NCBI GenBank assembly: GCA_015060555.1
Contig: SUYG01000014.1
Span: forward strand, 1 to 64,000
DNA from: Physcousia sp015060555
GTDB taxonomy: Bacteria > Bacteroidota > Bacteroidia > Bacteroidales > Bacteroidaceae
Reading direction: 5' to 3'
DNA length: 64,000 nt
Position numbers and translations under genes: made by a program. Shown piece after piece: positions 50,506 to 59,862 of this stretch (the first letter of the stretch is position 1; every line of letters begins with the position of its first letter). The notes under the pieces were generated by a model. The model saw nothing but the letters and a program-made list of their open reading frames with translations, was not told the origin of the DNA and did no database searches.

Positions 50506-51328
50506 TCCTTTTCCTTCCTCGCCACATTGCATAGCCACCGACCAGGATAAAGGGCACAGACAGCAGCTGTCCCATATTGAAGAGCATCCCGTTCTCGAAC
50601 GACACCTGTACCTCCTTCGTGTATTCGATGAAGAAGCGGAACGTGAAGATGGTGAAGATGCAGTAGCCGAAGTAGTAGCCGCTGCCCACGCGCTCCGGGT
50701 GACGGCGGTAGATGAGCCAGCCCACGATGAAGAACACGAAGTAGGCGAGTGCCTCATAGAGCTGCCCCGGGTGGCGTGGGACGTTGTCCACCTGCTCGAA
50801 GATGAAGGCCCAGGGTACATCCGTGGGTTTGCCGATGATTTCGGAGTTCATGAGGTTACCCATGCGGATGGCGGCAGCACACAGCGGTGTCACGATGCCG
50901 ATGTTGTCCCAGACGGTGAGTACCGGAATCTTCATCCTCCGTGAATAGAGCCACAGGGCGAAGATGAAGGCGATGGTGCCACCGTGCGAGGCAAGTCCCG
51001 TGTAACCCGTAAAATGCCACGAGCCGTCGGCCCCGATCTTGGCGGGGACAATCATCTCCAGCATGTGCTGGGGCGAGGACAGGAAATACTCAGGCTCATA
51101 GAAGAGACAGTGCCCCAGACGTGCCCCGATGAGGATGCTCAGGAACGAGTATAGGAACAGCGGCTCAAACTTCTCGTCGGGAATCTTCTGTTCCTTGAAC
51201 AGGCGTTGTTCCAACAGGAATACGAGCAGCAGGCCGATGCACCAGCAGAGCGAGTACCAGCGAACGCCGAACGAGCCGATGGTGAACGCGAAAATATCCG
51301 GGTTCCAATGGATGAATAAATTGACCAT
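50492..51328 (-). CDS. lgt: Prolipoprotein diacylglyceryl transferase
   Basis: A 278-residue polytopic inner-membrane enzyme that adds diacylglycerol to lipobox cysteines. IRMGNLMNSEIIGKPTDVPW is the Lgt signature (Arg, Asn, Glu), and RHPGQLYEAL follows. It serves lipoproteins such as GldK here. The stop is two bases from the next gene's start in a tight series with ychF. The C-terminus (RTVEG) is read from a word repeat. Confidence 0.96.
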   Translation of the reverse strand: MVNLFIHWNPDIFAFTIGSFGVRWYSLCWCIGLLLVFLLEQRLFKEQKIPDEKFEPLFLYSFLSILIGARLGHCLFYEPEYFLSSPQHMLEMIVPAKIGADGSWHFTGYTGLASHGGTIAFIFALWLYSRRMKIPVLTVWDNIGIVTPLCAAAIRMGNLMNSEIIGKPTDVPWAFIFEQVDNVPRHPGQLYEALAYFVFFIVGWLIYRRHPERVGSGYYFGYCIFTIFTFRFFIEYTKEVQVSFENGMLFNMGQLLSVPFILVGGYAMWRGRKRTVEG

Positions 51329-51330
51329 CT

Positions 51331-52434
51331 TTAAACGTTGAATCTAAAATGCATGATGTCGCCGTCCTGCACCACATAGTCCTTGCCCTCGACGCCCATC
51401 TTTCCGGCCTCGCGGACAGCGGCCTCGGAGCCATATTTGATGTAGTCGTCGTATTTGATGACCTCGGCTCGGATGAAGCCTTTCTCGAAGTCGGTGTGGA
51501 TGACGCCTGCGCACTGCGGAGCCTTCCAGCCGCGACGGAATGTCCAGGCCTTCACCTCCATCTCGCCGGCGGTGATGAATGTCTGCAGGCCCAGCAGCGT
51601 GTAGATGGCCTTGATGAGGCGGTCGCAACCGCTCTCTGCGAGGCCCATGTCTTCCAGGAACATCTGCTTCTCCTCGTAGCTCTCCAGCTCGGCGATGTCG
51701 GCCTCGGTCTGGGCGCTGATGATAAGCAGCGCTGCGTCCTCGTCGGCGATGGCCTTGCGCACGGCTTCCACGTAGGCATTGCCGTTGGCTGCCGAGGCAT
51801 CATCGACGTTGCAGACGTAGAGCACGGGTTTGGTGGTGAGCAGGAAGAGGTTCTTGGCGGCTGTCGTCTCGTCCTCGGTGTCGAAGGTCACGGTGCGGGC
51901 ACTGCGTCCCTCCATCAGGGCTGCCTTGTAGGCTTCGAGCACGCCCAATTCGATTTTGGCCTGCTTGTCGCCGCCCACGCGGGCTTGCTTCTCCACGCGC
52001 TGCATCCGGCCCTCGATGGTCTCGAGGTCCTTCAGCTGCAGCTCCGTGTCGATGATTTCCTTGTCGCGGACGGGATCTACGCTGCCATCGACATGCACAA
52101 TGTTTGCATCGTCAAAGCAGCGCAGCACATGGATGATGGCGTCGCACTCACGGATGTTTCCCAGGAACTGGTTGCCCAGTCCTTCGCCCTTCGAGGCGCC
52201 TTTCACCAGGCCTGCGATGTCCACGATTTCGCAAGTGGCAGGCACGATGCGTCCGGGGTGCACCAGCTCTGCGAGCTTGTTCAGGCGCTCGTCAGGGACA
52301 GTAATCTGTCCCATCTGAGCGTCGATGGTGCAGAACGGGAAGTTCGCAGCCTGTGCTTTGGCACTGGACAAACAATTGAATAACGTAGATTTTCCCACGT
52401 TAGGGAGGCCTACGATACCTGCTTTTAATGCCAT
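51331..52434 (-). CDS. ychF: Redox-regulated ATPase YchF
   Basis: A 367-residue cytosolic P-loop protein of the Obg-like family that prefers ATP and binds ribosomes. GIVGLPNVGKSTLFN is the P-loop, VDIAGLVKGASKGEGLGNQF the switch II region, and YIKYGSEAAVREAGKM is in the TGS domain. Full length. Two bases before lgt, seven after the protease stop. Confidence 0.97.
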   Translation of the reverse strand: MALKAGIVGLPNVGKSTLFNCLSSAKAQAANFPFCTIDAQMGQITVPDERLNKLAELVHPGRIVPATCEIVDIAGLVKGASKGEGLGNQFLGNIRECDAIIHVLRCFDDANIVHVDGSVDPVRDKEIIDTELQLKDLETIEGRMQRVEKQARVGGDKQAKIELGVLEAYKAALMEGRSARTVTFDTEDETTAAKNLFLLTTKPVLYVCNVDDASAANGNAYVEAVRKAIADEDAALLIISAQTEADIAELESYEEKQMFLEDMGLAESGCDRLIKAIYTLLGLQTFITAGEMEVKAWTFRRGWKAPQCAGVIHTDFEKGFIRAEVIKYDDYIKYGSEAAVREAGKMGVEGKDYVVQDGDIMHFRFNV

Positions 52435-52440
52435 AATCTC

Positions 52441-55272
52441 TTATTCGTTAGTCGTTTCGGGCTCCATGACTACGCGCACGCGGTTGCCATTGCTGAGGAT
52501 GGTCTTGGCCATCTGCTGAATGTCGGCGGAGGTGATGCCGTTGATGACGGCCTCGTAGTCCTTGGAGGAGTCGTAGTTGCGGTACAGGATGGTGCTGATG
52601 CGGTTCATCCAGTAGCCGTTCTCACGCTGGTTCTGCGTGAAGGTCTTGAGCATATATTCTTTGGCCTTGGTGATGCTTTCCTCGGCAGCGCCCTTGGCAG
52701 CGATGTCCTCAACCACGGCCTGGACAATCTGCAGACAGGTGTCGGTCATCTCGGGCTTCAGGGGGAAACCGGTCTGAAGGACATAGTAGGTCTTGTCGTC
52801 GGCGCCGCGGGTGATCTGACCGCTGGCACTGGTGCTGTAGGCTGCACCGAGCTCCTCGCGGATCTTCTTGAGATACACTTCTGCCACGCAGGTGCCGAGG
52901 ATCTCCATGACGGCTTCGTTCTTCACGGAGAGCTCGATGGGACCCGTCCATGCGCTGACGAGCACGCTCTGTGGTGTCTCCATCTTCTTCTGGTAGCGGT
53001 TCATGACATCACCGGTGGCGAAGCGGAGACCGTTATCCACGGGTGTGTCCTTACGCTTGGCAACGGGCAGGGTGGCCAGGTACTGCAGGGAGAGCTCGCG
53101 GATCTGCTGCTCGTTGATGTTACCGATGAACAGGAAGGTGAAGTCGCTGGCATCGGCGAAGCGGTCGGCATACATCTCCAGGATGCGGTCGTAGTTGACC
53201 TGATCAACCTCGGCTTCCGTGAGGGGCTGCACCAGGGGGTTGTGGCTGAACAGGGTGGCCTGGATGCTGTCGCTGAGGCTGGACATGGGGTTGAGCTGCT
53301 TGTTGCGAAGGCTCTCGCGGAGGCTGGCGAGGTAGGCACCTACGGCATCCGTGTCCTTCGTGCGTGGCTGGAAATAGAGATAGATGAGCTCGAAGAGCGT
53401 CTGCACGTCCTTCTTGCCGCTTTGGCCACCCATGTTCTCCTGACGGCCGCTGACACTGGCGTTGGCGCTGACCTGCTTGCCGGCAAGGGCTTTGTTCAGT
53501 TCCACCTGTGTGAAGCCACCGAGGGTACTGCGTCCCATGACAGCGTCAAAGGCTGCCAGATTGATACGCTCCTTGAGGCCGTAGCGGGCGGTGCCGCCCT
53601 CGCTCCATGCCGTCATTCGGATTTCGTCGTCCTTGAAGTCGGTCTCCTTCATGACCACCTTCACGCCGTTGCTGAGGGTGAGGATCTTGGAGCCGCAGGG
53701 ACCAGCCTCTTCCTTCTTCACCTTGCCGGGCTTGGACAGGCTGGTGATGAGCGGACCGGTCTTCACGTTGTCCACCCATGCCTCAAGCTGCATGGCCTGT
53801 GCTGCGTGGATGGCGCCTAGGAGGTTGGCTTCCGTGGGGATTTCCAGTCCTTCCTTCTCGGGGTTCAGGGCAAGCACGACGAGGTTGCTGTCGGTGCGCG
53901 TGATCAGCTCCTGCATCACCATGTTATAGACTTGTGCGGGGATATTGGGCAACATCTGCTGGAACAGCTGGTATTCGACTTCGATGCCGGGGATGGGGTC
54001 ATTGTTGAGGAACGAACTGTAGTACTCACGGGCATAACTGATGGACTTCTGCTTGTCGCGGTTGTTATACAGACGCTCCATGTTGCTGATGGCTTCCGCT
54101 GCAGCACGGTCGATCTCGCCTTTCGTGAAGCCGAACTGGTCTAAACGATAGACCTCAGCCATGACGGCCTGCACGGCTTCCTCCACGCGCCCCTCCTTGG
54201 GATACACCTCCACGTTGAAGGCTCCTGTCACCTTGCTGGAGAGCAGGAAGTCGCCGTCGTCAACGCTGGCGCCGCGGAAGGGACATTCGGGCTTCAGCGA
54301 CAGCTCGTGGAGACGCTGGTTGAGCACGTTGCAGGCAATGCGCTTGATGCTCTCGGTCAGGTAGATGGCATACGTGTTGCGGATGCTGTCGGGGATGGCT
54401 TCGTGCTTGAGGGAGATCATGACAACCTGCTGTGTGACCTCGGGGTCTTTGTCGCTCACGACAACCGCCTCGTCGTTGTTCGGCACGCTGTAGTACTCAC
54501 GCTTGGCAACGGGTTGCTGCAGCTGGATGGGTGAGAAGAGCTTCTGGATCTTACCCTCAATCTGATCGACGTCGATGTCACCGACGACGATGATGCCCTG
54601 CAGGTCGGGGCGGTACCACTTGTGGTAGTAGGCGCGCAGGGTGTCGTAGGGGCACTCGTCAACGACCTCCATCAGACCGATGGGGAAGCGGCGGCCATAG
54701 CGGCTGTTGGACATCAGCTTCTCCAGATTGCGTACGAGGATGCGGGTGAAGCCTACATTGCGCATACGCCATTCGCCGTGGATGACACCACGCTCCTTGT
54801 CGATTTCCTTGCCGTCGAGGGTCAGGTCGTGGCTCCAGTCATGCAGGATGAGCAGACAGGAGTCGATGGCTCCCTCGCGCGCGGGTACATTATCAATATT
54901 GTAAACGGTCTCCTCCACGCTGGTGTAGGCGTTGAGCTGCGCGCCGAACTTCACACCGATGCTCTCCAGATATTCCACCAGTGAGCTGTCGGGGAAGTGG
55001 GTGGTGCCGTTGAAGCACATGTGCTCCAGGAAGTGTGCGAGACCGCGCTGGCTCTCTTCCTCCTGAATGGAGCCCACTTTCTGTGCGATGTAGAAGAACG
55101 CTTGGTTCTTGGGCTCTTCGTTGTGACGGATGTAGTAGGTGAGTCCGTTGTCCAGACGTCCTACCTTGACTTTGGAATCTACTGACATGGGTTGCATCAT
55201 CTGCTCCATGCCCTGTGCCCATGCTGCAGCACTGGCCACTGTCAGCATGAGGGTGAAAAAGATTTTCTTCAT
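52441..55272 (-). CDS. M16 family zinc metalloprotease
   Basis: A 943-residue periplasmic protease. Signal peptide MKKIFFTLMLTVASAAAWAQ. LAHFLEHMCFNGTTHFP contains the inverted zinc motif HxxEH. Four M16 domains follow in the usual order, with the second half inactive. Bacteroidetes have long two-lobed M16 proteins like this one. Target peptides unknown. Start at M3 (55272) of the frame beginning at 55278. Confidence 0.93.
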   Translation of the reverse strand: MKKIFFTLMLTVASAAAWAQGMEQMMQPMSVDSKVKVGRLDNGLTYYIRHNEEPKNQAFFYIAQKVGSIQEEESQRGLAHFLEHMCFNGTTHFPDSSLVEYLESIGVKFGAQLNAYTSVEETVYNIDNVPAREGAIDSCLLILHDWSHDLTLDGKEIDKERGVIHGEWRMRNVGFTRILVRNLEKLMSNSRYGRRFPIGLMEVVDECPYDTLRAYYHKWYRPDLQGIIVVGDIDVDQIEGKIQKLFSPIQLQQPVAKREYYSVPNNDEAVVVSDKDPEVTQQVVMISLKHEAIPDSIRNTYAIYLTESIKRIACNVLNQRLHELSLKPECPFRGASVDDGDFLLSSKVTGAFNVEVYPKEGRVEEAVQAVMAEVYRLDQFGFTKGEIDRAAAEAISNMERLYNNRDKQKSISYAREYYSSFLNNDPIPGIEVEYQLFQQMLPNIPAQVYNMVMQELITRTDSNLVVLALNPEKEGLEIPTEANLLGAIHAAQAMQLEAWVDNVKTGPLITSLSKPGKVKKEEAGPCGSKILTLSNGVKVVMKETDFKDDEIRMTAWSEGGTARYGLKERINLAAFDAVMGRSTLGGFTQVELNKALAGKQVSANASVSGRQENMGGQSGKKDVQTLFELIYLYFQPRTKDTDAVGAYLASLRESLRNKQLNPMSSLSDSIQATLFSHNPLVQPLTEAEVDQVNYDRILEMYADRFADASDFTFLFIGNINEQQIRELSLQYLATLPVAKRKDTPVDNGLRFATGDVMNRYQKKMETPQSVLVSAWTGPIELSVKNEAVMEILGTCVAEVYLKKIREELGAAYSTSASGQITRGADDKTYYVLQTGFPLKPEMTDTCLQIVQAVVEDIAAKGAAEESITKAKEYMLKTFTQNQRENGYWMNRISTILYRNYDSSKDYEAVINGITSADIQQMAKTILSNGNRVRVVMEPETTNE

Positions 55273-55290
55273 GATCAAGTTGTTTATGTG

Positions 55291-55698
55291 TTAATGAATT
55301 TCTCGAAGGGGTCGCATGACAAAGTCACGCTCTTGCATCCGGGGATGCGGTATTTTGAGGTCGGGCTCATCGATGACGGCATCACCGTAGAGCAGGATGT
55401 CGATGTCTATGGGACGGTCGTGGTAGGTGCCGTTGCTCTTCTCCCGACGCCCCAGCTGACGTTCGATGTCTTGTGTGGCTGTCAGCAGCTCGCGTGGCGT
55501 GAGTGTTGTGCGGAACAGGGCCACGGCATTCAGGAAACGATGCTCCGAGGCGAAGCCCCAGGGATCGGTCTCGATGAACGATGAGCAGCGCGCCAACCGT
55601 CCTACGCGCTGTGCCAACAGCTCGATGGCCTTGAGCAGCAGCGTGTGGCGGTCGCCGAGATTGCTGCCTAAACCTAAGTAAACATCGATTTCCGTCAT
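55291..55698 (-). CDS. folK: HPPK, 6-hydroxymethyl-7,8-dihydropterin pyrophosphokinase
   Basis: A 135-residue enzyme of folate synthesis. VYLGLGSNLGDRHTLLLKAI opens the protein, and GRREKSNGTYHDRPIDIDIL holds the metal-binding DxD. HPRMQERDFVMRPL is the family's end motif. Between queA and the M16 protease. Confidence 0.95.
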   Translation of the reverse strand: MTEIDVYLGLGSNLGDRHTLLLKAIELLAQRVGRLARCSSFIETDPWGFASEHRFLNAVALFRTTLTPRELLTATQDIERQLGRREKSNGTYHDRPIDIDILLYGDAVIDEPDLKIPHPRMQERDFVMRPLREIH

Positions 55699-55727
55699 GA
55701 CCCGTTTAGTGCTGAATCCGTGGACGC

Positions 55728-56792
55728 TTAGTCGTTGATGATGAGCATGGCGTCGCCGTATGTGCCGAAGCGGTAGCGATGGTCGCGGAGTGCCTCCTTG
55801 TAGCCTTTCATCACCAAGTCGTAGCCGCCATAGGCACAGGTGAGCATGAGCAGCGTAGAGTAGGGGAGGTAGAAGTTGGCAACCATGGCGGTGGCGATGC
55901 CGAAGTCATAGGGCGGATAGATGAACTTGTTGGTCCAGCCGTCGAACTCCTTCAGGCGCATATCCGCACCGATGGCTGTCTCCAGGGTTCGCTGCACGGT
56001 GGTGCCCACGGCGCATATCTTACGGCCGTTCTCCTTGGCGGTGTTCACGATGCGGCAGGCCTCGGCACCGACATGGATCTCCTCGCTCTCCATCTTGTGC
56101 TTGGACAGGTCCTCGACATCGATGTCGCGGAAGTTACCCAGGCCGCAGTGCATGGTGACAAAGGCCATCTCGATGCCTTTGATTTCCATCCGTTTCATCA
56201 GGTTCTTGGAGAAGTGCAGACCCGAGGTGGGGGCCGTGACGGCACCCTCGTTCTTGGCAAAGACACACTGGAAGTTCTCGATGTCCTCGGGCATCGCCTT
56301 GCGCGTAATCATCTGACGGGGCAGGGGAGCCTCGCCGAGGGCGTAGAGGGCTTCCTTGAACTCCTCGTGGGGACCGTCGTAGAGGAAACGCAGCGTGCGG
56401 CCGCGGCTGGTGGTGTTGTCGATGACCTCGGCCACCATGCTCTCGTCCTCGCCGAAATAGAGCTTGTTGCCAATACGTATCTTGCGTGCTGGCTCTACGA
56501 GGACATCCCATAGGCGGAGTTCTGCGTTGAGCTCGCGCAGCAGGAACACCTCAATCTTGGCACCCGTCTTTTCCTTGTTGCCTTCGAGTCGGGCGGGGAA
56601 CACCTTCGTGTCGTTGAAAACGAACACATCCTTGTCATCGAAGTAGTCGAGGATGTCGTAGAAATGGTCGCGATGCTCGATGACACCACTCTTGGTGTGC
56701 AGCACCATCAGGCGGCAGTCGTCGCGGAACGGGGTGGGCTCCTGTGCGATGCGCTCTGAGTCGAGCTTGAACTTAAACTGTGATAATTTCAT
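55728..56792 (-). CDS. queA: SAM:tRNA ribosyltransferase-isomerase (queuosine)
   Basis: A 354-residue enzyme that adds the epoxycyclopentane ring in queuosine synthesis. MKLSQFKFKLDSERIAQEPT, EGAVTAPTSGLHFSKNLM and the C-terminal FYLPYSTLLMLTCAYGGYD are hallmarks. Its substrate pathway modifies tRNAs with GUN anticodons. Next to truB and folK as in relatives. Confidence 0.96.
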   Translation of the reverse strand: MKLSQFKFKLDSERIAQEPTPFRDDCRLMVLHTKSGVIEHRDHFYDILDYFDDKDVFVFNDTKVFPARLEGNKEKTGAKIEVFLLRELNAELRLWDVLVEPARKIRIGNKLYFGEDESMVAEVIDNTTSRGRTLRFLYDGPHEEFKEALYALGEAPLPRQMITRKAMPEDIENFQCVFAKNEGAVTAPTSGLHFSKNLMKRMEIKGIEMAFVTMHCGLGNFRDIDVEDLSKHKMESEEIHVGAEACRIVNTAKENGRKICAVGTTVQRTLETAIGADMRLKEFDGWTNKFIYPPYDFGIATAMVANFYLPYSTLLMLTCAYGGYDLVMKGYKEALRDHRYRFGTYGDAMLIIND

Positions 56793-56860
56793 ATCTTAAT
56801 TGGACAACCTGTATTATTTGACAATTTTACGATTTTACGATTTAGGGTTTAAGAGTTCAA

Positions 56861-56898
56861 AGCCCCTCTCCCCGCTTCCCCCGTGGGGGGGAGGGCTT
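56861..56898. repeat. GC-rich palindromic element between queA and truB
   Basis: AGCCCCTCTCCCCGCTTCCC then CCGTGGGGGGGAGGGCTT. The same element as in the fucosyltransferase-like gene at 7031-7070. The rest of the 200-base gap has GACAATTTTACGATTTTACG words and nothing else. Confidence 0.75.
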
Positions 56899-56992
56899 GC
56901 AAGCGAGGGCTCAAGAGCCTGTGCGCTGTCGCGCGGCTAAAGGTTAATGGTTCATTTATCATTTATCATTTCTCACTAGTAACTCTTATTCT

Positions 56993-57799
56993 TCATCCGT
57001 CATTCTCCTGCTGTTCCAGCCACTGTGGGAACTGTTCCATGCTCATGCAGTTCTCCACACGGACATCACCGACGCGTGTGCGGTGAAGGGCTATCAGATG
57101 GGCTCCGCTGCCGAGGGCCTGACCGATGTCGCGTGCCAAGGCGCGGATGTAGGTGCCTTTGGAGCAGACTACGCGAATGGTGATATAGGGGAACTCATTT
57201 GTGTCATTGGGCGTGTCCGGCGAAGTGAGGAAAGCTTTATTCCGCATCCCCGTGCGCGGAACTGTCATCTGGCTTGCGAAGACCGTATGGCCTTCGCAAG
57301 CCAAACGACACTCAACCAGCTCTATCTCGTCAATCACCAGCACTTTGGGTTTCAGCTCCACCTCTTTCTCCTTGCGGGCGAGGTCATAGGCGCGCTTGCC
57401 ATCGACCTTCACGGCGGAGTAGGAGGGTGGCACCTGCTCGATGCTTCCGAGGAAGTGCTTCAGGACCTCTTCCACCTGCTCGCGGGTGATATGCTCTGTG
57501 GGGTAGTAGGCATCGATGGGATGTTCCAGGTCGAAGCTCGGTGTAGTGGCGCCCAGGCGCAGTGTGGCGACATACTCTTTCGTGTGTGCCTGCAGCTCGT
57601 CGATGCGCTTGGTGGCGCGTCCCGTGCAGACAATCATCACACCCGTGGCCAGCGGGTCCAGTGTGCCCGCGTGCCCCACCTTCAGCTTCTTCGTGCCGAG
57701 GCGTTTGCACAACAGCCATCGCACCTTGTTGACCACATCGAAGGAGGTCCAGCGATAGGGCTTGTCAATGTATAGTATTTCTCCTTCTTGAAAGTTCAT
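56993..57799 (-). CDS. truB: tRNA pseudouridine(55) synthase with an in-frame insertion
   Basis: A 268-residue enzyme making pseudouridine 55 in the T-loop. GHAGTLDPLATGVMIVC carries the catalytic Asp, and VVCSKGTYIRALARDIGQAL is a family motif. Between IDEIELVECRL and YITIRVVCSKG lie about 36 extra residues (ACEGHTVFASQMTVPRTGMR and on) encoded by a segment with a perfect 12-bp hairpin (57270-57303). Other TruB proteins have a few residues there. The start overlaps the uppP stop. Confidence 0.95.
   Translation of the reverse strand: MNFQEGEILYIDKPYRWTSFDVVNKVRWLLCKRLGTKKLKVGHAGTLDPLATGVMIVCTGRATKRIDELQAHTKEYVATLRLGATTPSFDLEHPIDAYYPTEHITREQVEEVLKHFLGSIEQVPPSYSAVKVDGKRAYDLARKEKEVELKPKVLVIDEIELVECRLACEGHTVFASQMTVPRTGMRNKAFLTSPDTPNDTNEFPYITIRVVCSKGTYIRALARDIGQALGSGAHLIALHRTRVGDVRVENCMSMEQFPQWLEQQENDG
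57241..57303. repeat. Hairpin insertion inside truB
   Basis: TGGCTTGCGAAG (57270-57281) pairs with CTTCGCAAGCCA (57292-57303) over ten bases. A second small hairpin TCCGC/GCGGA lies at 57241-57260. In frame. Confidence 0.8.
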
Positions 57800-58662
57800 C
57801 AGTCAACCATTACCAGTGAGTGGCCCGTCCAGACGAGGGCCAGAATGATGATACCCACGATGATGCGATAGATGCCGAAAGCCTTGAAGCCGTACTTCGT
57901 CAGGAAACTGACAAACCACTTCATGGCCAACAGCGCCACCACGAAGGCTACGACGCAGCCCAGTGCCAGCATCATCAGGTTATCGGAGGTCGCCCAGCTG
58001 GCATCGGCCTCATCGCCGAAGAACAGCTGTAGAACATCCAATGCCGTGGCTGCCGCCATGGTGGGCACAGCCAGGAAGAACGAGAATTCGGCCGCTGCGC
58101 GGCGCGTCAGCTTCTGTGCCATGCCGCCTACGATGGTGGCCATGGAGCGCGAGACACCCGGAATCATGGCAATGCACTGAAAGAGGCCGATGCGGAAGGC
58201 ACGGGCTTCTGTCAGCTGTGTGTCCTCGCTGCCCTTATTGAACAGGCGGTCGCAGAAGAGCATGAAGATGCCTCCGACTACGAGCATGATGGCTACCACC
58301 TCCACGCTCTCCAAGAAGCGGTCTATCAATCCGCTCATCTTGCCCAAGAAGCCGATGAGGATGGCGGGGACGAAGGCCACAAACAGTTTCCAGTAGAAAT
58401 CCCATTTGTGGAGGAATGCCTGCCAAGGTGTGCTGCCTGCGGGTGCAGGAGTGTGGTTGAGGCGGAAGAAACGCTGCCAATAGAGGCATACCACCGAGAG
58501 GATGGCACCGAACTGGATGATGATGGTGAAAGCCTTCACGAAAGGCGTGCTTTCAACTCCCAGCAGGTTCTGCGTGATAATCATGTGCCCCGTGGAGGAC
58601 ACAGGCAGGAATTCTGTCAAGCCCTCTACGATGGCAATGATGATGGTTTGTAGTGTATCCAT
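57799..58662 (-). CDS. uppP: Undecaprenyl-diphosphatase (BacA)
   Basis: A 287-residue polytopic membrane enzyme recycling the lipid carrier for cell-wall and glycan synthesis. IVEGLTEFLPVSSTGHMII and IPGVSRSMATIVGG are the two signatures with catalytic Glu, Ser and Arg. Between DUF3098 and truB genes, overlapping truB. Confidence 0.96.
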   Translation of the reverse strand: MDTLQTIIIAIVEGLTEFLPVSSTGHMIITQNLLGVESTPFVKAFTIIIQFGAILSVVCLYWQRFFRLNHTPAPAGSTPWQAFLHKWDFYWKLFVAFVPAILIGFLGKMSGLIDRFLESVEVVAIMLVVGGIFMLFCDRLFNKGSEDTQLTEARAFRIGLFQCIAMIPGVSRSMATIVGGMAQKLTRRAAAEFSFFLAVPTMAAATALDVLQLFFGDEADASWATSDNLMMLALGCVVAFVVALLAMKWFVSFLTKYGFKAFGIYRIIVGIIILALVWTGHSLVMVD

Positions 58663-58678
58663 TGTTCGTAGAAGGGTA

Positions 58679-58900
58679 TTAACGTGACTTCGGCTTGTGC
58701 ATGATGCCGTAGATGATGAAAGCGAAGCCGAAGAATGTGACGGCCGGAGCCACCTTCACGCGCAGGGCGCTGAATATTTCAGGGTTGAACGTCTCCTCAT
58801 TGGAGCCGGACCCCGACATGAGGATGAATCCGATAATGACGACCGCCATGCCGATAGCCAGCAGGATGTAATTCATGCGGTCAAAAGCAAACTCTTTCAT
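58679..58900 (-). CDS. DUF3098 small membrane protein
   Basis: A 73-residue protein with two membrane helices (YILLAIGMAVVIIGFILM and AVTFFGFAFIIYGIM) joined by GSGSNEETFNPEIFSALRVK. It matches the DUF3098 family, which in this order always lies between ftsX and uppP. Function unknown, perhaps cell envelope. Confidence 0.9.
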   Translation of the reverse strand: MKEFAFDRMNYILLAIGMAVVIIGFILMSGSGSNEETFNPEIFSALRVKVAPAVTFFGFAFIIYGIMHKPKSR

Positions 58901-58911
58901 TGTATCTATCT

Positions 58912-58945
58912 TTTAAAACTTTAAACCATAAACCTTAAACCTTAA
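58912..58945. repeat. TTTAAAC word repeat between ftsX and the DUF3098 gene
   Basis: ACTTTAAACCATAAACCTTA and more of the same words; compare 3830-3860. Confidence 0.55.
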
Positions 58946-58946
58946 A

Positions 58947-59819
58947 CTACCTATACATCTCCGCCTCCTTCATCCGCAGGAACTGGCCCACGCTGAGCCA
59001 TGTGCAGACGAATGTCAGCAGGAAGCCTGCTACGAGGACGGCGGCAGCCATGATGATGATAATCTCTGTGGTGACGATGGTGCCGATGAACGCATCTTGC
59101 TGCAGTGCCCACCAGACACCGCCGAGCAACAGGACGTCGGCAATCACGGCAGCCGTGAGGCCAATGCCCATGCTGCGCTTGAGGAAGGGCCAGCGGATGA
59201 AGGCCCATGAGGCTCCCACGAGGCGCATCGTGTGGATGGTGAACCGACGGGCATAGACGCTCAGGCGGACGGTGTTGTTGATGAGCACCACGGAGATGAT
59301 CATCAGCAGCAGGGCCAGGATTGCCAACACCACGGTCGCCTGCTGCAGCGTGCGATTCAGGTTGTCCACGAGTTCACGCTGATACACCACATCCGTCACC
59401 TGCCACATCCCTTTCAACTCCTTGGCAATCCAGATGAGGCTATCTGTGCAGGCGTAGTCGGCAGCCACCGTCATCTCGATGCTGGCGGTGTAGGGGTTCT
59501 CGCCGCCCAGGAACTCGGTGGGGTCTGTGCCCATGCGCTCGCTCTCTTCTTTCAGGGCCTGCTCGCTGGAGATGACTGTGACGTTGCGGACATACGGCTC
59601 CATCTGCAGGCGCAGGGCCAGCGTGTCGGCCTGCGGTGTCTCTACATCGTCGTCAAGCAGGAGCGTGATGGTCAGGTTCTCACGCACGGACTGTGACAGC
59701 TTGCGTGCCGAGAGACCAAAGAGCACCACGAGCCCCAACAGGAGCAATACCAAAGTGGTGGAGATGCAGGATGTGAGCCATTGCATCTGCCGGAACGCTC
59801 TATGTCTTTTCTTTTTCAT
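58947..59819 (-). CDS. ftsX: Cell division protein FtsX
   Basis: A 290-residue membrane protein with four helices: one near the N-terminus, then a periplasmic domain (SVRENLTITLLLDDDVETPQ, ISSEQALKEESERMGTDPTE), then three more. FtsX with FtsE controls peptidoglycan hydrolases at the septum. No ftsE is in the window. Start 59819, just after a CTTATGAGTC word repeat. Confidence 0.93.
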   Translation of the reverse strand: MKKKRHRAFRQMQWLTSCISTTLVLLLLGLVVLFGLSARKLSQSVRENLTITLLLDDDVETPQADTLALRLQMEPYVRNVTVISSEQALKEESERMGTDPTEFLGGENPYTASIEMTVAADYACTDSLIWIAKELKGMWQVTDVVYQRELVDNLNRTLQQATVVLAILALLLMIISVVLINNTVRLSVYARRFTIHTMRLVGASWAFIRWPFLKRSMGIGLTAAVIADVLLLGGVWWALQQDAFIGTIVTTEIIIIMAAAVLVAGFLLTFVCTWLSVGQFLRMKEAEMYR

Positions 59820-59820
59820 T

Positions 59821-59862
59821 TTATGAGTCTTATGGGCCCTATGAGCCCTATTCGTCTTATGA
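59821..59862. repeat. CTTATGAGTC word repeat at the miaB 3' end
   Basis: TTATGAGTCTTATGGGCCCT then ATGAGCCCTATTCGTCTTAT. The miaB stop codon (TAA) is inside it. Confidence 0.6.
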
